Both the position numbers and the translations under genes were made by a program. The notes under the pieces were generated by a model. That model did not search any database. It had not been told where the DNA came from and worked only from the letters and a program-made list of their open reading frames with translations. A stretch of 64,000 bases of DNA, taken from NCBI GenBank assembly GCA_002946415.1, contig NJPS01000079.1, forward strand, positions 186,001 to 250,000, in the 5' to 3' direction. Shown here one piece after another: positions 11,601-20,566 of the stretch (within the stretch, counting starts at the first letter, position 1; the number at the start of each line of letters is the position of its first letter). Source of the DNA: Rutstroemia sp. NJR-2017a BVV2. Taxonomy: Eukaryota; Ascomycota; Leotiomycetes; Helotiales; Rutstroemiaceae.

Positions 11601-14005
11601 TTGATAGTTGCATCTGGAAGGGGCCCGAGAATCTGCTTGATGAGACGCCGCTGACCATTGTCTCCCTCTACCGAGCTAACCGGAAAATAGCCCAGCTTTT
11701 CCACAATATTTTGGGCATCCAGAATGCAGATTTGAGTCACTATGAGCGAGCTCTATCAAAACTCAAAGCAAAACCGACGGTAGATATTGCTGACAGAGTC
11801 TTAAAACTGTATAAATTATTTGCTGGAACCCGCACCGGAGAAAAGGAGTGGGATACCGTACGGCAAGTAACATTGTCGTCTAAATTTCGAAGGATTTGCT
11901 CCTAACATCGTAATACAGGAAGAATTTTGAGAATGGGGCAATGGTATTCAGTCCTTCCACTTCCACGTGGTTTCCTCCATCGCAATCTCTTTGGAGCAGC
12001 CCTGTATTGATCGATGGCAAGGCAGTCATAGGCGAAGACTACCCAGCGGAGCTCAGAGAACTTTTCGTGGTGCGCTTAAAAATATCCCCGGCGTCGTTGG
12101 CAACACTTGTGGAAGGACTGCAAAGCTTAGGTAAAAATAAATCGTCGATCGCAAGTATTAAACAAACCATTCATGCTATCAATGCTATGAATCCGAAGCC
12201 GGCCGACCTGGAGTGCCTTGAAGGCTGCAGCATCTTGCCCACCCGAGGACCTAGCCTGGAAGACGAAATATCTTTGACGCATTCACATGATGATTTTGCT
12301 ATTAATGATAGAGAGAAACTCGCAAAGATATTCACCGGCTACATCAAGTTCCTGGATTTCCCTCTGGAAGAAGTCCTTCATCTAGATCCCTTTCTACAAG
12401 CATTGGGATTGAGCAAAAATTTCCTCTCACGACTTTGTACAGAAAAAACAGACTGTGATGATGATGGAATTTTTGAAGAGAGTTTGACAGCCAAGTTCAA
12501 GAATAGAGCATACCATCTCCTACGGTAAGTGATACTTATTCGATGTAATTAGTACTGTGTACTGAAGTCACCATCAGATGTGCTGCCTCTAGTCGTAGTC
12601 CACTCGCCACGGCTACACCTCAGGTCTTCCTCGACCGACTCTTAGCCAGCTCAATAATGAAGACGAACGGTATATCAATACGATATAAGCTCCATCACTC
12701 CACTGGTAGCGTTACTGAGTGTATATCCGAGAATACTGGTTATGTACATGTCCAAGTTCATAACGATAGCTTCTGGATATTCGTCCCTAGTGATAAAAAA
12801 AGTCAGGAAATCTGCTACAGGAGACATTTCCCACAAGCTCTAGCAAAGTTGTTCCAGATCGACTCAGCAGCCAGGGAAATTCTCAGCAATGTATTAAATA
12901 GCACACTGACTATCATGGATGATCTCTTGGAGGAAGCTGGGATTGCGCAGGTTCCGGGTATCGAACTACCTGCTGGACGAACCGTCGATGAGCCAGACGA
13001 GCCAGATGAGCTAGACGAAGTAGTCACCGAGGATACTATAGCGCCAGATGAAGCCTCGCAAACACGCTTCGCAAGCGGTTCCATCAGAGTAGAAAGTGAA
13101 TTTTTCGAAAGCGATTCCATACCACCATCACCTATCTACACTCCGCCACGATCCCCAGAATCGGCCCGACGAGGAGCAAGAAACCCTGCCCCTCAAGATA
13201 TCTCTACAGACGAAGTCTCTAACAATTCGAATGCATATAGAGAGCTTCTTAGCCATGTGATTCGGGTTGCGAACCGGACAGAGTTGCCTCGTTGCAATGC
13301 ATTGGTGCACCCTTCTAGCGGCCAGAGTTTCCCAGGGTTCAATCGTGCAGATGCATTCGGTGTACGATCACAAAATCAAATCAACCACGATATAAAGATT
13401 GGTGCTGCAGGGGAGTTGTTTGTAAGTTCCCTTTCCCATATACTTCTCATACGGCGCTAAGCTTCTCAGGTGTTTGAAGTACTTATGAAAGTACTGCCTG
13501 GAGTTTTCAACCGAACCAACTGGAGAAGCACAATTAGAAAAGAGGCGACTGTCCATCCCAATTATCGCGACATGACGGCTTGGAACTCTCATGAAACATC
13601 CGATATTGTCTATGCGGATACAACCAGCCAGCTCACACAAGTACTGATTAGACTTGGATACCTGGAAAATGAGTGGAGAGGAGCTAAGCCGGAGTATCTA
13701 ATCGAAGTGAAGACCACCACTGGCGATTACAGTGATAGACTATTCATGAGCAAGAATCAATATCGGATGGTATGTCTGACAACTGAATGAAATAATTTCA
13801 TTGCTGATGGCGTTACCTTTGACAGATGCAGGAGATGGCACTTACACCAGGACGGACGGCGGAGAGGATTTATGCTATTTTCAGGGTATTCGACATGGGT
13901 AAAGAGTCTTTGGCTTTGAAGATATATATAGATCCGGAGTCGCATCGCCAGAGCACCACCTTATGGTTCGAGGCCGAGAAATGGAGTGTGAAACCTAATA
14001 TTTAA
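8674..14005 (+). CDS. GHKL (sacsin/Hsp90-like) ATPase with C-terminal NO VEIN/DUF3883 domain, eight exons (about 1650 aa)
   Basis: Exons: 8674-8837, 8890-9727, 9785-about 11438, about 11496-11862, 11919-12524, 12578-13421, 13470-13769, 13826-14005. The N-terminal GHKL ATPase has the N box ELIQNAED (70-77), the ATP-lid block NEDGF (103-107) and GEKGIGFK (131-138). FLVQADFILQASREEI follows across the 9728-9784 intron, as in sacsin-like proteins. The middle of about 1000 residues is mostly unassigned; an acidic DEPDEPDELDE linker lies near residue 1330. The C-terminus has SDIV and, 34 residues later, the IEVKTTTGD block (about 1569-1577), then SKNQYRM and a YAIFRVFDMG strand. That is the NOV_C/DUF3883 fold, related to PD-(D/E)XK nucleases, with Asp1536, Glu1570 and Lys1572 as likely active-site residues. 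The architecture matches plant NO VEIN and fungal homologues. Function in fungi is unknown; ATP-driven chaperone or defence-like roles are inference. The third intron boundary is least certain; the fourth intron uses a GCAAGT donor. Confidence 0.88.
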
Positions 14006-14335
14006 TTATTATTAAATAACAAGGAAAATTTTGTGCCAGGGAGTTCGGGAGGGTACTACCTAAGCATGATAATATAGTCTTCTCCTGAGGGTTTGGTTAT
14101 ATCGTCGCTGATTTTATTGGCAGCTTGCTATCTGTTAGGGTTGGGTTGGTAGGGAACCGTAAAACATTATACTTTATTAGATATTCTGATAATGTATTAT
14201 ATAACTTTAGGTTTTTCTCGATTGGTTATTATTTCCGATTATTAGTACTTTCTTGAGGATAAAAACCCTTTTATTTTCTCTATATTATAGTTCTTCAGAT
14301 AGATCAACTAATATATTTCTCAGCTCTAAATTATA

Positions 14336-14393
14336 CATCTTTGGAGCAGCCCTATATCGGTCGATGGCAAGGTAGTCACAGGCGAGGACTATC
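14336..14393 (+). pseudogene. Duplicated fragment of the GHKL-DUF3883 gene
   Basis: The segment from TTGGAGCAGC at 14341 aligns base for base with exon sequence starting at 11991 of the GHKL-DUF3883 gene. Over about 52 bases there are seven differences, and all are transitions (A/G or C/T). The match stops near 14391. It is a non-coding relic, probably of a small segmental duplication; the exclusive transitions fit RIP or simple divergence. Confidence 0.75.
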
Positions 14394-14482
14394 AGCAGGC
14401 GGTACACCCAGCTCCCAGCAGGCCGTACGCCCTGCTCCAAGAGCGCCGACGTAAACAAACCCCAGCGCCGACGTAAACAAGC

Positions 14483-14768
14483 CACACGGCCGAGTTTAGT
14501 CATGGCATACCAAAACCTACCTAGAACTCATATTTTCCCATCAACTTTCGCAATAATCATGCAGTTTTAATAGAAACTACAGGAAATAATAAGAATAACT
14601 CAAGGATCCGTTTGCCAAAGTTTTATATAGTTTGAGTGAGAATTGTAGTACTAATTACTCCCTCTAGAAAAGGCCTAAACTTGGGATTATAGGAGAGGAA
14701 GAGCCTATAACCTAGCCTATAACCTCGCCTAGAAGTTTTGGTGTGCCATGACTAAACTCGGCCGCGTG
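14483..14768. mobile_element. MITE-like element with about 35-bp terminal inverted repeats
   Basis: The left end (14483-14517) contains CGGCCGAGTTTAGTCATGGC, and the same words occur inverted at the right end (14733-14768, GCCATGACTAAACTCGGCCG). About 33 of the outer 36 bases pair. The roughly 215-base interior has no ORF, so it is a non-autonomous element. Target-site duplication could not be decided. It is followed by the promoter of the 221-residue protein gene. Confidence 0.7.
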
Positions 14769-15097
14769 CAAGCCTTAAAACAGGCGTGGAGGTCATCATG
14801 CTTATGTAAGCCTCTCCCAACTCCCACCAGTCCCTGACACTAAATACTCCCTTGTTATAGGTTGGATAGATACGATAGGCGCTTTATGACAAAGCCGAAG
14901 CTGAAGCCACTACGACCCAATGTTGGCATCTTGAGGCTGAGCTCCTTCCTTCGATCATAATCATCCTCGGCATTAATAATGAATGCTGTTGCCTCAACTT
15001 CGTGCTTACAAAGCCCTAAAGTTGCCTCACAAACAGGCTACTCCACTTGCACTCTTCACCGTAGCATCTTCTTGCAATATCTTCAAATAACGCTACT

Positions 15098-15763
15098 ATG
15101 TCAGATAATACAACTAGCGGTGTGTCTGCCAACAGTCATGCCGATGCCGAGATCGAGATAGTTGGTACACTTCAACCAAACCCAATCCCGCGCTCTCTAC
15201 CTGAAGGCTCTACTATCACAGTCCGACTCGACATGACGCTTCGGAAATCGGACTCTCCATTGTCATTCTACACGAAAAACAGCTTCATTACCCAGAACCA
15301 GACAATGGGGAGCAGATTCCGCGTCTACCATCCGGCAACAGACGACGGAACGGGCGGCTGGCGGCGTACAAATATCAATGCGGTCCCGGGGATTTTGGTT
15401 GATGTAGATGAAGATCTGATGATCCTTTATCCCGACGTTACTGTTTCCGTTGATGTTGCAACCAGAGTTTGCACTAAGAAAGCTGATGACGGTCAAGAAC
15501 GACAATATTTCTTCGGCAGCAAGTTGTCTACCTTGGAAACTGGAGAGAAGTATGAGATGTGTCTTGGTGCCGGAAGCCAGCCAATGCGGTGGTTGTATTG
15601 GGGCACCAAGGAAGATATTATCGAGGAATACGTGAAGGGAAATGGCCATTCTGGTCACACCGGAAAATGCAGTAGAAGTTTCCGCACACGTAAAGCCTAT
15701 GCATGGGGCGAACTGCCCCTGCTTCACATGGTCAGGCCTATTGAGTTTTCTGTGGTGGAATAA
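15098..15763 (+). CDS. Hypothetical protein (221 aa), predicted beta-rich
   Basis: Single open frame from ATG at 15098 to TAA at 15761-15763, with codon use like the other genes. There is no signal peptide and no membrane segment. After a polar N-terminus (1-30), alternating hydrophobic residues (STITVRLDMTLR, SRFRVYHP, LMILYPDVTVSVDVATRV) suggest a beta-sheet domain. A Trp/Tyr/Glu-rich segment (MRWLYWGTKEDIIEEYVKG, about 163-181) follows, and the end returns to strands (RPIEFSVVE). I do not recognise a family. The lack of frame damage close to transposon debris suggests it is maintained. Confidence 0.65.
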   Translation: MSDNTTSGVSANSHADAEIEIVGTLQPNPIPRSLPEGSTITVRLDMTLRKSDSPLSFYTKNSFITQNQTMGSRFRVYHPATDDGTGGWRRTNINAVPGILVDVDEDLMILYPDVTVSVDVATRVCTKKADDGQERQYFFGSKLSTLETGEKYEMCLGAGSQPMRWLYWGTKEDIIEEYVKGNGHSGHTGKCSRSFRTRKAYAWGELPLLHMVRPIEFSVVE

Positions 15764-17077
15764 TCAATTGTGAGAGGTTAAGTCAAGAAGAAATACTAAG
15801 AACTTGAGCTCAGGTTGAACTATAAAGAACTACCTGAAGAATTAATAATGCACATTTGGTCTTTCTTATAAACAAAGTAGGAGGGCAAAACAGACAAGTA
15901 GTCGCTAGAGCAACGCCATAGCCAATATGGGTTCCAACCGTCATATCAATCGAGATCCAAGGTCTCTAAACTTGACGGGGATCAGCGAATTTTGCGATTT
16001 TTATACTTTGCTATACTTTCTCTATGCCCGAGAGACTTTGTTTTCTACACGAGTTGCAAGCTCTTTACCTCATCTTCACTACCGAAGGCAGTCAATACTT
16101 GCTCATCAATGCTTTTGACGGGGTTGTTTTAGTAGTTCTAAATCACCATGATTATGATTGGATATGCAAAGTTATAACGAGGAGTAAATATTCTCGATTA
16201 GATCTGGAACCTCCCATATCGCTACGCTTCCCATATCGATATAGGAACCTCCCAAATGCCTACGAACTTATAAAAGCCTACCAAAGAGCTTTTATTTTTG
16301 CTTAATAGTAAGTTTATCAGAAAGAGTCTACCTAAATCTAAAAGATAAGCAAGTATCAACCTTGTCGGCGCCCAACCTCGCCGGCGATAAGGATTAATCT
16401 TGATCGCCGGCGAGGTAGGGCAGTGATAAGGTTAATAGTTACTTATCTTTAGATTTATTCTAATAGACTTATTATAAAGTAAAAGTAAGAGCTCTTTAGT
16501 AGGTTGTTGTGGATATTTGTAGGTTCGTAGGCATCTGGGAGGGGTCCTATATGCATATGGGAGGTGTAGCCATTTGGGAGGTTCCAGATCAAGAACTAGC
16601 GTTACAACTATAGGTATCATTTTACGATATTATACTCTTGTGCGCAGCCCTCTAGTATTGCGTTGATACATAAAAATTCCTATTATATACGATATTTGAG
16701 AAGAATCTGCTGTCTTTGTAGTATAACTATATAATCTTCGAGATTGTCTTGGCTATTAAGTATCTCAATTTCAGTTGTGGAGATTCTCATCATTACGGGT
16801 ATTACTAGCATATCACTTATTGTATATCATAGCTAACATAAATACAGCCGGGGAACAAATATCATTACGTATATGATAAATCTTCAACACTCAATTGCAA
16901 TCCTGATTCTATGCTATAATGCTATTTTGGATATATCTCTCGCTCTATCTCATATTGAAAAGCTGCTTCGACTCATCGCATACTGCGTTTGGAACTTTGA
17001 GATCTGATTGTGGAGGGTTATAGGCGAACCCGCACTGCAGTGTCCAGTAAAGTACCTAAGGTCTTGTCAGTGTCTGC
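15764..17077. other. AT-rich intergenic stretch containing a fold-back element
   Basis: Apart from the inverted-repeat element at about 16170-16610, this stretch shows only short chance frames. Composition drifts toward A/T. I find no tRNA-like cloverleaf or other RNA gene. Confidence 0.45.
16170..16610. mobile_element. Long fold-back (palindromic) element, MITE-like
   Basis: The two halves are inverted copies of each other. GATCTGGAACCTCCCA at 16201 pairs with TGGGAGGTTCCAGATC near 16575-16590. TGCCTACGAAC (16258) pairs with GTTCGTAGGCA (about 16523). The arms run to a centre near 16395, where CGCCGGCGA words flank a short ATTAATC core. The strong arms span 16199-16591, and weaker pairing (GTTATAACG with CGTTACAAC) extends to about 16170 and 16610. 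No ORF of its own; a 62-residue minus-strand frame inside is a by-product of the repeat. Confidence 0.8.
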
Positions 17078-17849
17078 TTAATTGGGAAAGCTAGAATAGA
17101 AAAGGCAGGTACGCACTGTTACAAACCAGCCATAATTGTCTGCGTTCGCTACGGCACTCTTTGAAGTTGTGGGGTTTGTCGAGAGAGTTTGACAGGACTG
17201 AGGACCGTATTTAAAATTCTCCGCATATAAACACATTGTATTCGGCTGGCCGGGTAGGGAAATGTTCAAAGGCTTGATGGCTGAGCCGGAGATCTGAGCC
17301 ACGTGAGCTAGCTCGTGTACAAGAGCGTACCCACCAAATGTTTGCATCTTCGTACTGATGAATGTGTCGAGATTAGCGCACGTAATGTCGCTGAGAGCGG
17401 GGAAAGCATAGGCATGATATGTGTCGGTATCATAAAAGACCATCGTGAAGTCTCGCGGATCGTTTGCCGAATCACCAGCGGCAGAATTAATAGTATATGC
17501 AAGATCATAATCACAAGCCTCTTGAATATCCTTGGTGTCCACGGTAATTTGTGACAAAGTTGTTGAGCCTGTTCCATCCGTGCTCGCGGGGTTGACCATC
17601 GCTTTCAATACATTCGTCACATCGTCACGGTTGGCTCCAGGGAACCAGTGACTATATATTTGATTGTAGATGTTCGGATCTCCGTTTAGGCATGCATTGA
17701 CGATCGTTGCCATGTCTTTGAATGCTTGTGTGATTTGTGCCTGGCCCAAAGGAAAATTTTCGAAGTTTTTAAATGTCGGAAGTGATCGCTTGACCAGGGA
17801 ATAAGGACGGGATTGCAACGAGCTTGTTTATCATTGTCAGCGAAATCAT
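17078..17849 (-). pseudogene. Aspzincin-like (M35/lysine-specific type) metallopeptidase, probably decayed
   Basis: The main frame (17818-17078, 246 residues) has a zinc-binding HELAH at residues 168-172 and a downstream NADNYGWF (about 225-232) whose Asp would be the third zinc ligand, as in aspzincins. A KRS dibasic site near residue 10 looks like a propeptide cleavage point. The frame has no in-frame ATG: its first codon is TTG and an in-frame stop lies just upstream. A signal-peptide-like start (MISLTMINKLVAIPSLF) begins with ATG at 17849 in another frame, so a one-base shift seems to separate leader and enzyme; the gap is too short for an intron. The C-terminus may end by splicing at GTGCGT near 17116. 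If functional it would be a secreted endopeptidase. Transposon debris lies on both sides. Confidence 0.65.
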
Positions 17850-17921
17850 CAGACATTGTGGTTCTTGAAGCTATTCAGGAATAGAGGCTGTCGGCACGCA
17901 GGTGCTGGCGAGCAGGACAGT

Positions 17922-18040
17922 AGTGTTGGGGCGTATTGGGCCTATATAGGCCTGATAGGCCTAAAGGAAGTGGCTTAGTCCTGAAGGAAGGAATATTGCC
18001 TTCAGGAATAGGCCCATATATAGGCCAGTTACCAACACTG
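17922..18040. mobile_element. Short fold-back element
   Basis: The left end AGTGTTGG...GGCCTATATAGGCC (from 17922) is mirrored by GGCCCATATATAGGCC...CCAACACT (to 18039). The middle is itself a palindrome, CCTGAAGG...CCTTCAGG. The 119-base unit has no coding capacity. The ends resemble Tc1/mariner-type MITEs, but no clear TA duplication is seen. Confidence 0.55.
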
Positions 18041-19248
18041 TGGCGAGGGCTATAAGGTATAAATAAGCAGTCCTTTACCACTGTAAAATAGGCAGATCAG
18101 TTCAATCAAGTCAAGCATTCAGTACCTTCTAGTTGATGTTTTTTAAGCCTAAGCCTATATTTACCCGTTGTGCCTGTGCAACCGTGCAACAAGTAGCGTA
18201 AACACTGCTCCATTTTGCAATAAAGACCATATTCTATAACTTAACAAAGCGTGCAATAAAAGGAGAAACCAGTAAACTCAGTGAATGAGTTGAAAAGGCT
18301 ATGATATCTCGAGGGGAATGATAGTACGGAGAGATATGAAGTAGATAGTAAGACATATATATTACTAGGTTAGAGGGCCTTTCGATAGGCCTCAATTGAT
18401 ATATAAGGATCATTCCTTTAGTGCTTGAATTTGCTTGTCATTGCTGATAGTTTGCTGTTAATTTCTTCTAAGGCGGGTGCCAACTTGCAATAATCTTTTA
18501 AGATGATGAAATATATTTTTGGGATATATTTTGCCTGCTTGTAGGGCCAAATAAGTACTCGCACTCAGGCCGAGTGCAAGTGTTGAGTGACTCAGTGTGG
18601 CACGTGGTTGTATATAGTATGTTGGGCATTCTAAGTATAAAGATCTGAGATAGTCTGGGGCTGTAATCCACCCCTCAAAGCTTTTCTCGGTTCCTATGTT
18701 GATCCTACGGAGGTGTAGCACCCAATTTGTGTTATTAGAGGGTGTTGGAAATCCATCTGATTCGCTGGAGGCTTGCTCATTGGGACCTCCGAGTGGGCTA
18801 TACCTCCCATAGGCCTATCTGGATCTATTGGGGGCATATTCCTATGGGAAGTATGACAGTATCCTTCGATAGACCTATCGTAAAGAATAAATGAAAGAGC
18901 TCTCCGATAGGTCTAAGGATCCGATACGAATACAGAGCTCCGATAGACCTATTATCAAGATAAGCTATTCCGACGCTCAATATCGTACTAAGTGTACAAT
19001 TTACAATGTTTACTGGGTCCTTAGCTTAACGAAGAAATCCTCCTTTCTTTTGAGGATCGAGCTAGACATATCACCGTATTCGCTCTATGATAGACGAGGT
19101 CTTGTGGCCTTCTAGGCAAGTCAGCTTGGTCACAAGTAGTGTAGGACTTAGTGTACTATTAGTGAAACGGTGGCTGATATTGACCGTCAAATATGTATGT
19201 ACGTACGTAGGAATCCAATATCATATACAAGCGTAGGTATTCGCCAAG

Positions 19249-19554
19249 ATCAGTAATATTGAGGATATACTGAAATACTGGAATGTAGCATATTCCTCAG
19301 AGGTCAGGAATTTGGATTTCCTAATTAGGCAATTGTGAAGGCTGTGAAGCTAGGGACCATCCTATCCTATCGACTAGCACTTGCACTTGCACTTGCACTC
19401 ACTTGCTAGTATAATAAAAGAAGCTATAGTGTATAGGGGAATAAGCAGGGTTCGTTCCCCGGCTTTATATTTTCCTAATTAGGAAGTCCAAATTCCTGAG
19501 GCTTTTGGAATATACTACATTCCGGTATTTCAGTATATTGCTAGTATTAGTGAT
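19249..19554. mobile_element. MITE-like element with about 80-bp inverted ends
   Basis: The left arm (19249-19329) contains ATACTGAAATACTGGAATGT and CCTAATTAGG. The right arm (19474-19554) contains CCTAATTAGG and ACATTCCGGTATTTCAGTAT in inverted order. Differences between arms are mostly transitions. The spacer carries a (GCACTT)n microsatellite at about 19376-19402. No ORF. Confidence 0.75.
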
Positions 19555-19881
19555 ATTCCATCCGAAACTGAATATCATCAGTGATATAGAATACAATACT
19601 GACTACTGGAGATATATCCTTAATAGCCTGTATGTATCACTATAGTGGGGCGTATGCAAAATACTGAAAATACTATGTCCTATACTGGTCACAAGCTTGA
19701 GTGTGTTAGGCTATGGTGAACTGAAACTTGTTAAGTATAAGACTGGTATGCTTCTTGTGTATGGAAGCCCATTTCCTATCTCCTACCATATCATCAATAC
19801 TTCATTTGCACACTTTTTCCTTTCATTCCACTTACTATTCTCTCTTTCACACAATACCGGATTTACAGGCTGGGAGTCCGA

Positions 19882-20551
19882 ATGGACCCTCATCATGCAC
19901 CTTGGTGGATTTTTCGTAGGCAATTGGCTCCATGGCTCCTAGCAGTCTTGTCAGTTTCCCCAGCACTGGGCATGCCTGGTGCTCCTATTCCGACCCCCGG
20001 CCCATCTCGCTTCGCTATTGAAAGGCGGTCTACAAGTATCTCTTCCGCCTCCCGAGACTAATACGGGGTTGTACTCGTACACTGCGGGATATGATGTCAT
20101 TGCATGTCAATCCTCGATTGTGAGCAAGACCGACAACGTTGAAGTGACCTCTTGCACGGGATCGACTTACACTATCAGTGAGCTGCCTCATGCGACAGTG
20201 CAAGTTGGAAGCAGCACTCAAAATGTTGGCACCCTATCATCGGCTGCACTCTATACTGCCATCTCGAATGCACTCACAAGAGTATGCCCACCTCCATCTG
20301 CTGGATCATCCACATATTGTACTGCTTCGGCAACTATCACTGGCGTCGCTTATACATTCAATGAGACCGTCGAAGAAAATTTGAAAAGAAATACAGGTGG
20401 TCTTGATGGCAACATTGATAGTGCTGAAGCCGCTGTACCCAAGAGAGAAGAGCCCTCGCACATCGAGAAGCGTCTAGACATTTCACCACCAATAGACGAG
20501 AAATTAACCGTAATCAAGAGCGACGGGGAGTTGGTCATCAGCGTTCTGTGA
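19882..20551 (+). pseudogene. Small secreted protein, reading frame broken after the signal peptide
   Basis: An ATG at 19882 opens a frame with a credible secretion leader: a charged start, LAPWLLAVLSVSPALG, then a proline-rich segment and an ERRS dibasic site. This frame stops at about 20062. The rest (about 19990-20551) is open in the next frame and encodes a Ser/Thr-rich extracellular-type domain with four Cys, a possible N-glycosylation site (NET) and two further dibasic sites (PKR, EKR). No pair of splice signals joins the two frames sensibly, so a one-base frameshift or sequence error is likely. Intact, it would be a secreted, Kex2-processed protein of about 220 residues. Effector-like function is only a guess. 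A LINE 3' tail begins about 17 bases after the stop. Confidence 0.55.
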
Positions 20552-20566
20552 GACGACCGCACAGAA

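Larger units (their letters stand above)
14006..15097. other. AT-rich intergenic stretch with repeat debris
   Basis: No credible gene. It contains a scrap duplicated from the GHKL gene, two direct copies of a 17-bp GC-rich word (AGCGCCGACGTAAACAA at 14442-14458 and 14464-14480) and a terminal-inverted-repeat element; these are described separately. The final 200 bases before 15098 are less AT-rich and should be the promoter of the 221-residue protein gene. Confidence 0.5.
17850..19881. other. Intergenic region with inverted repeats, no gene seen
   Basis: About 2 kb without a credible gene. It holds two inverted-repeat elements (17922-18040 and 19249-19554). A smaller inverted pair of TAGACCTATCG words lies near 18865-18915. 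Several AGGCCT/GATAGG-containing words recur between 18370 and 18960 and may be remnants of other MITEs. The small frames (18458-18721, 18891-19115, 19697-19942) carry no recognisable content. Confidence 0.45.

Noticed and set aside
14285..14503. 72-residue minus-strand ORF
   Set aside because: It overlaps the GHKL gene scrap and the left end of an inverted-repeat element; no independent evidence of coding.
1556..20551. Secondary-metabolite gene cluster
   Set aside because: There is a glycosyltransferase, but no polyketide synthase, peptide synthetase, terpene cyclase, P450 or transporter nearby.
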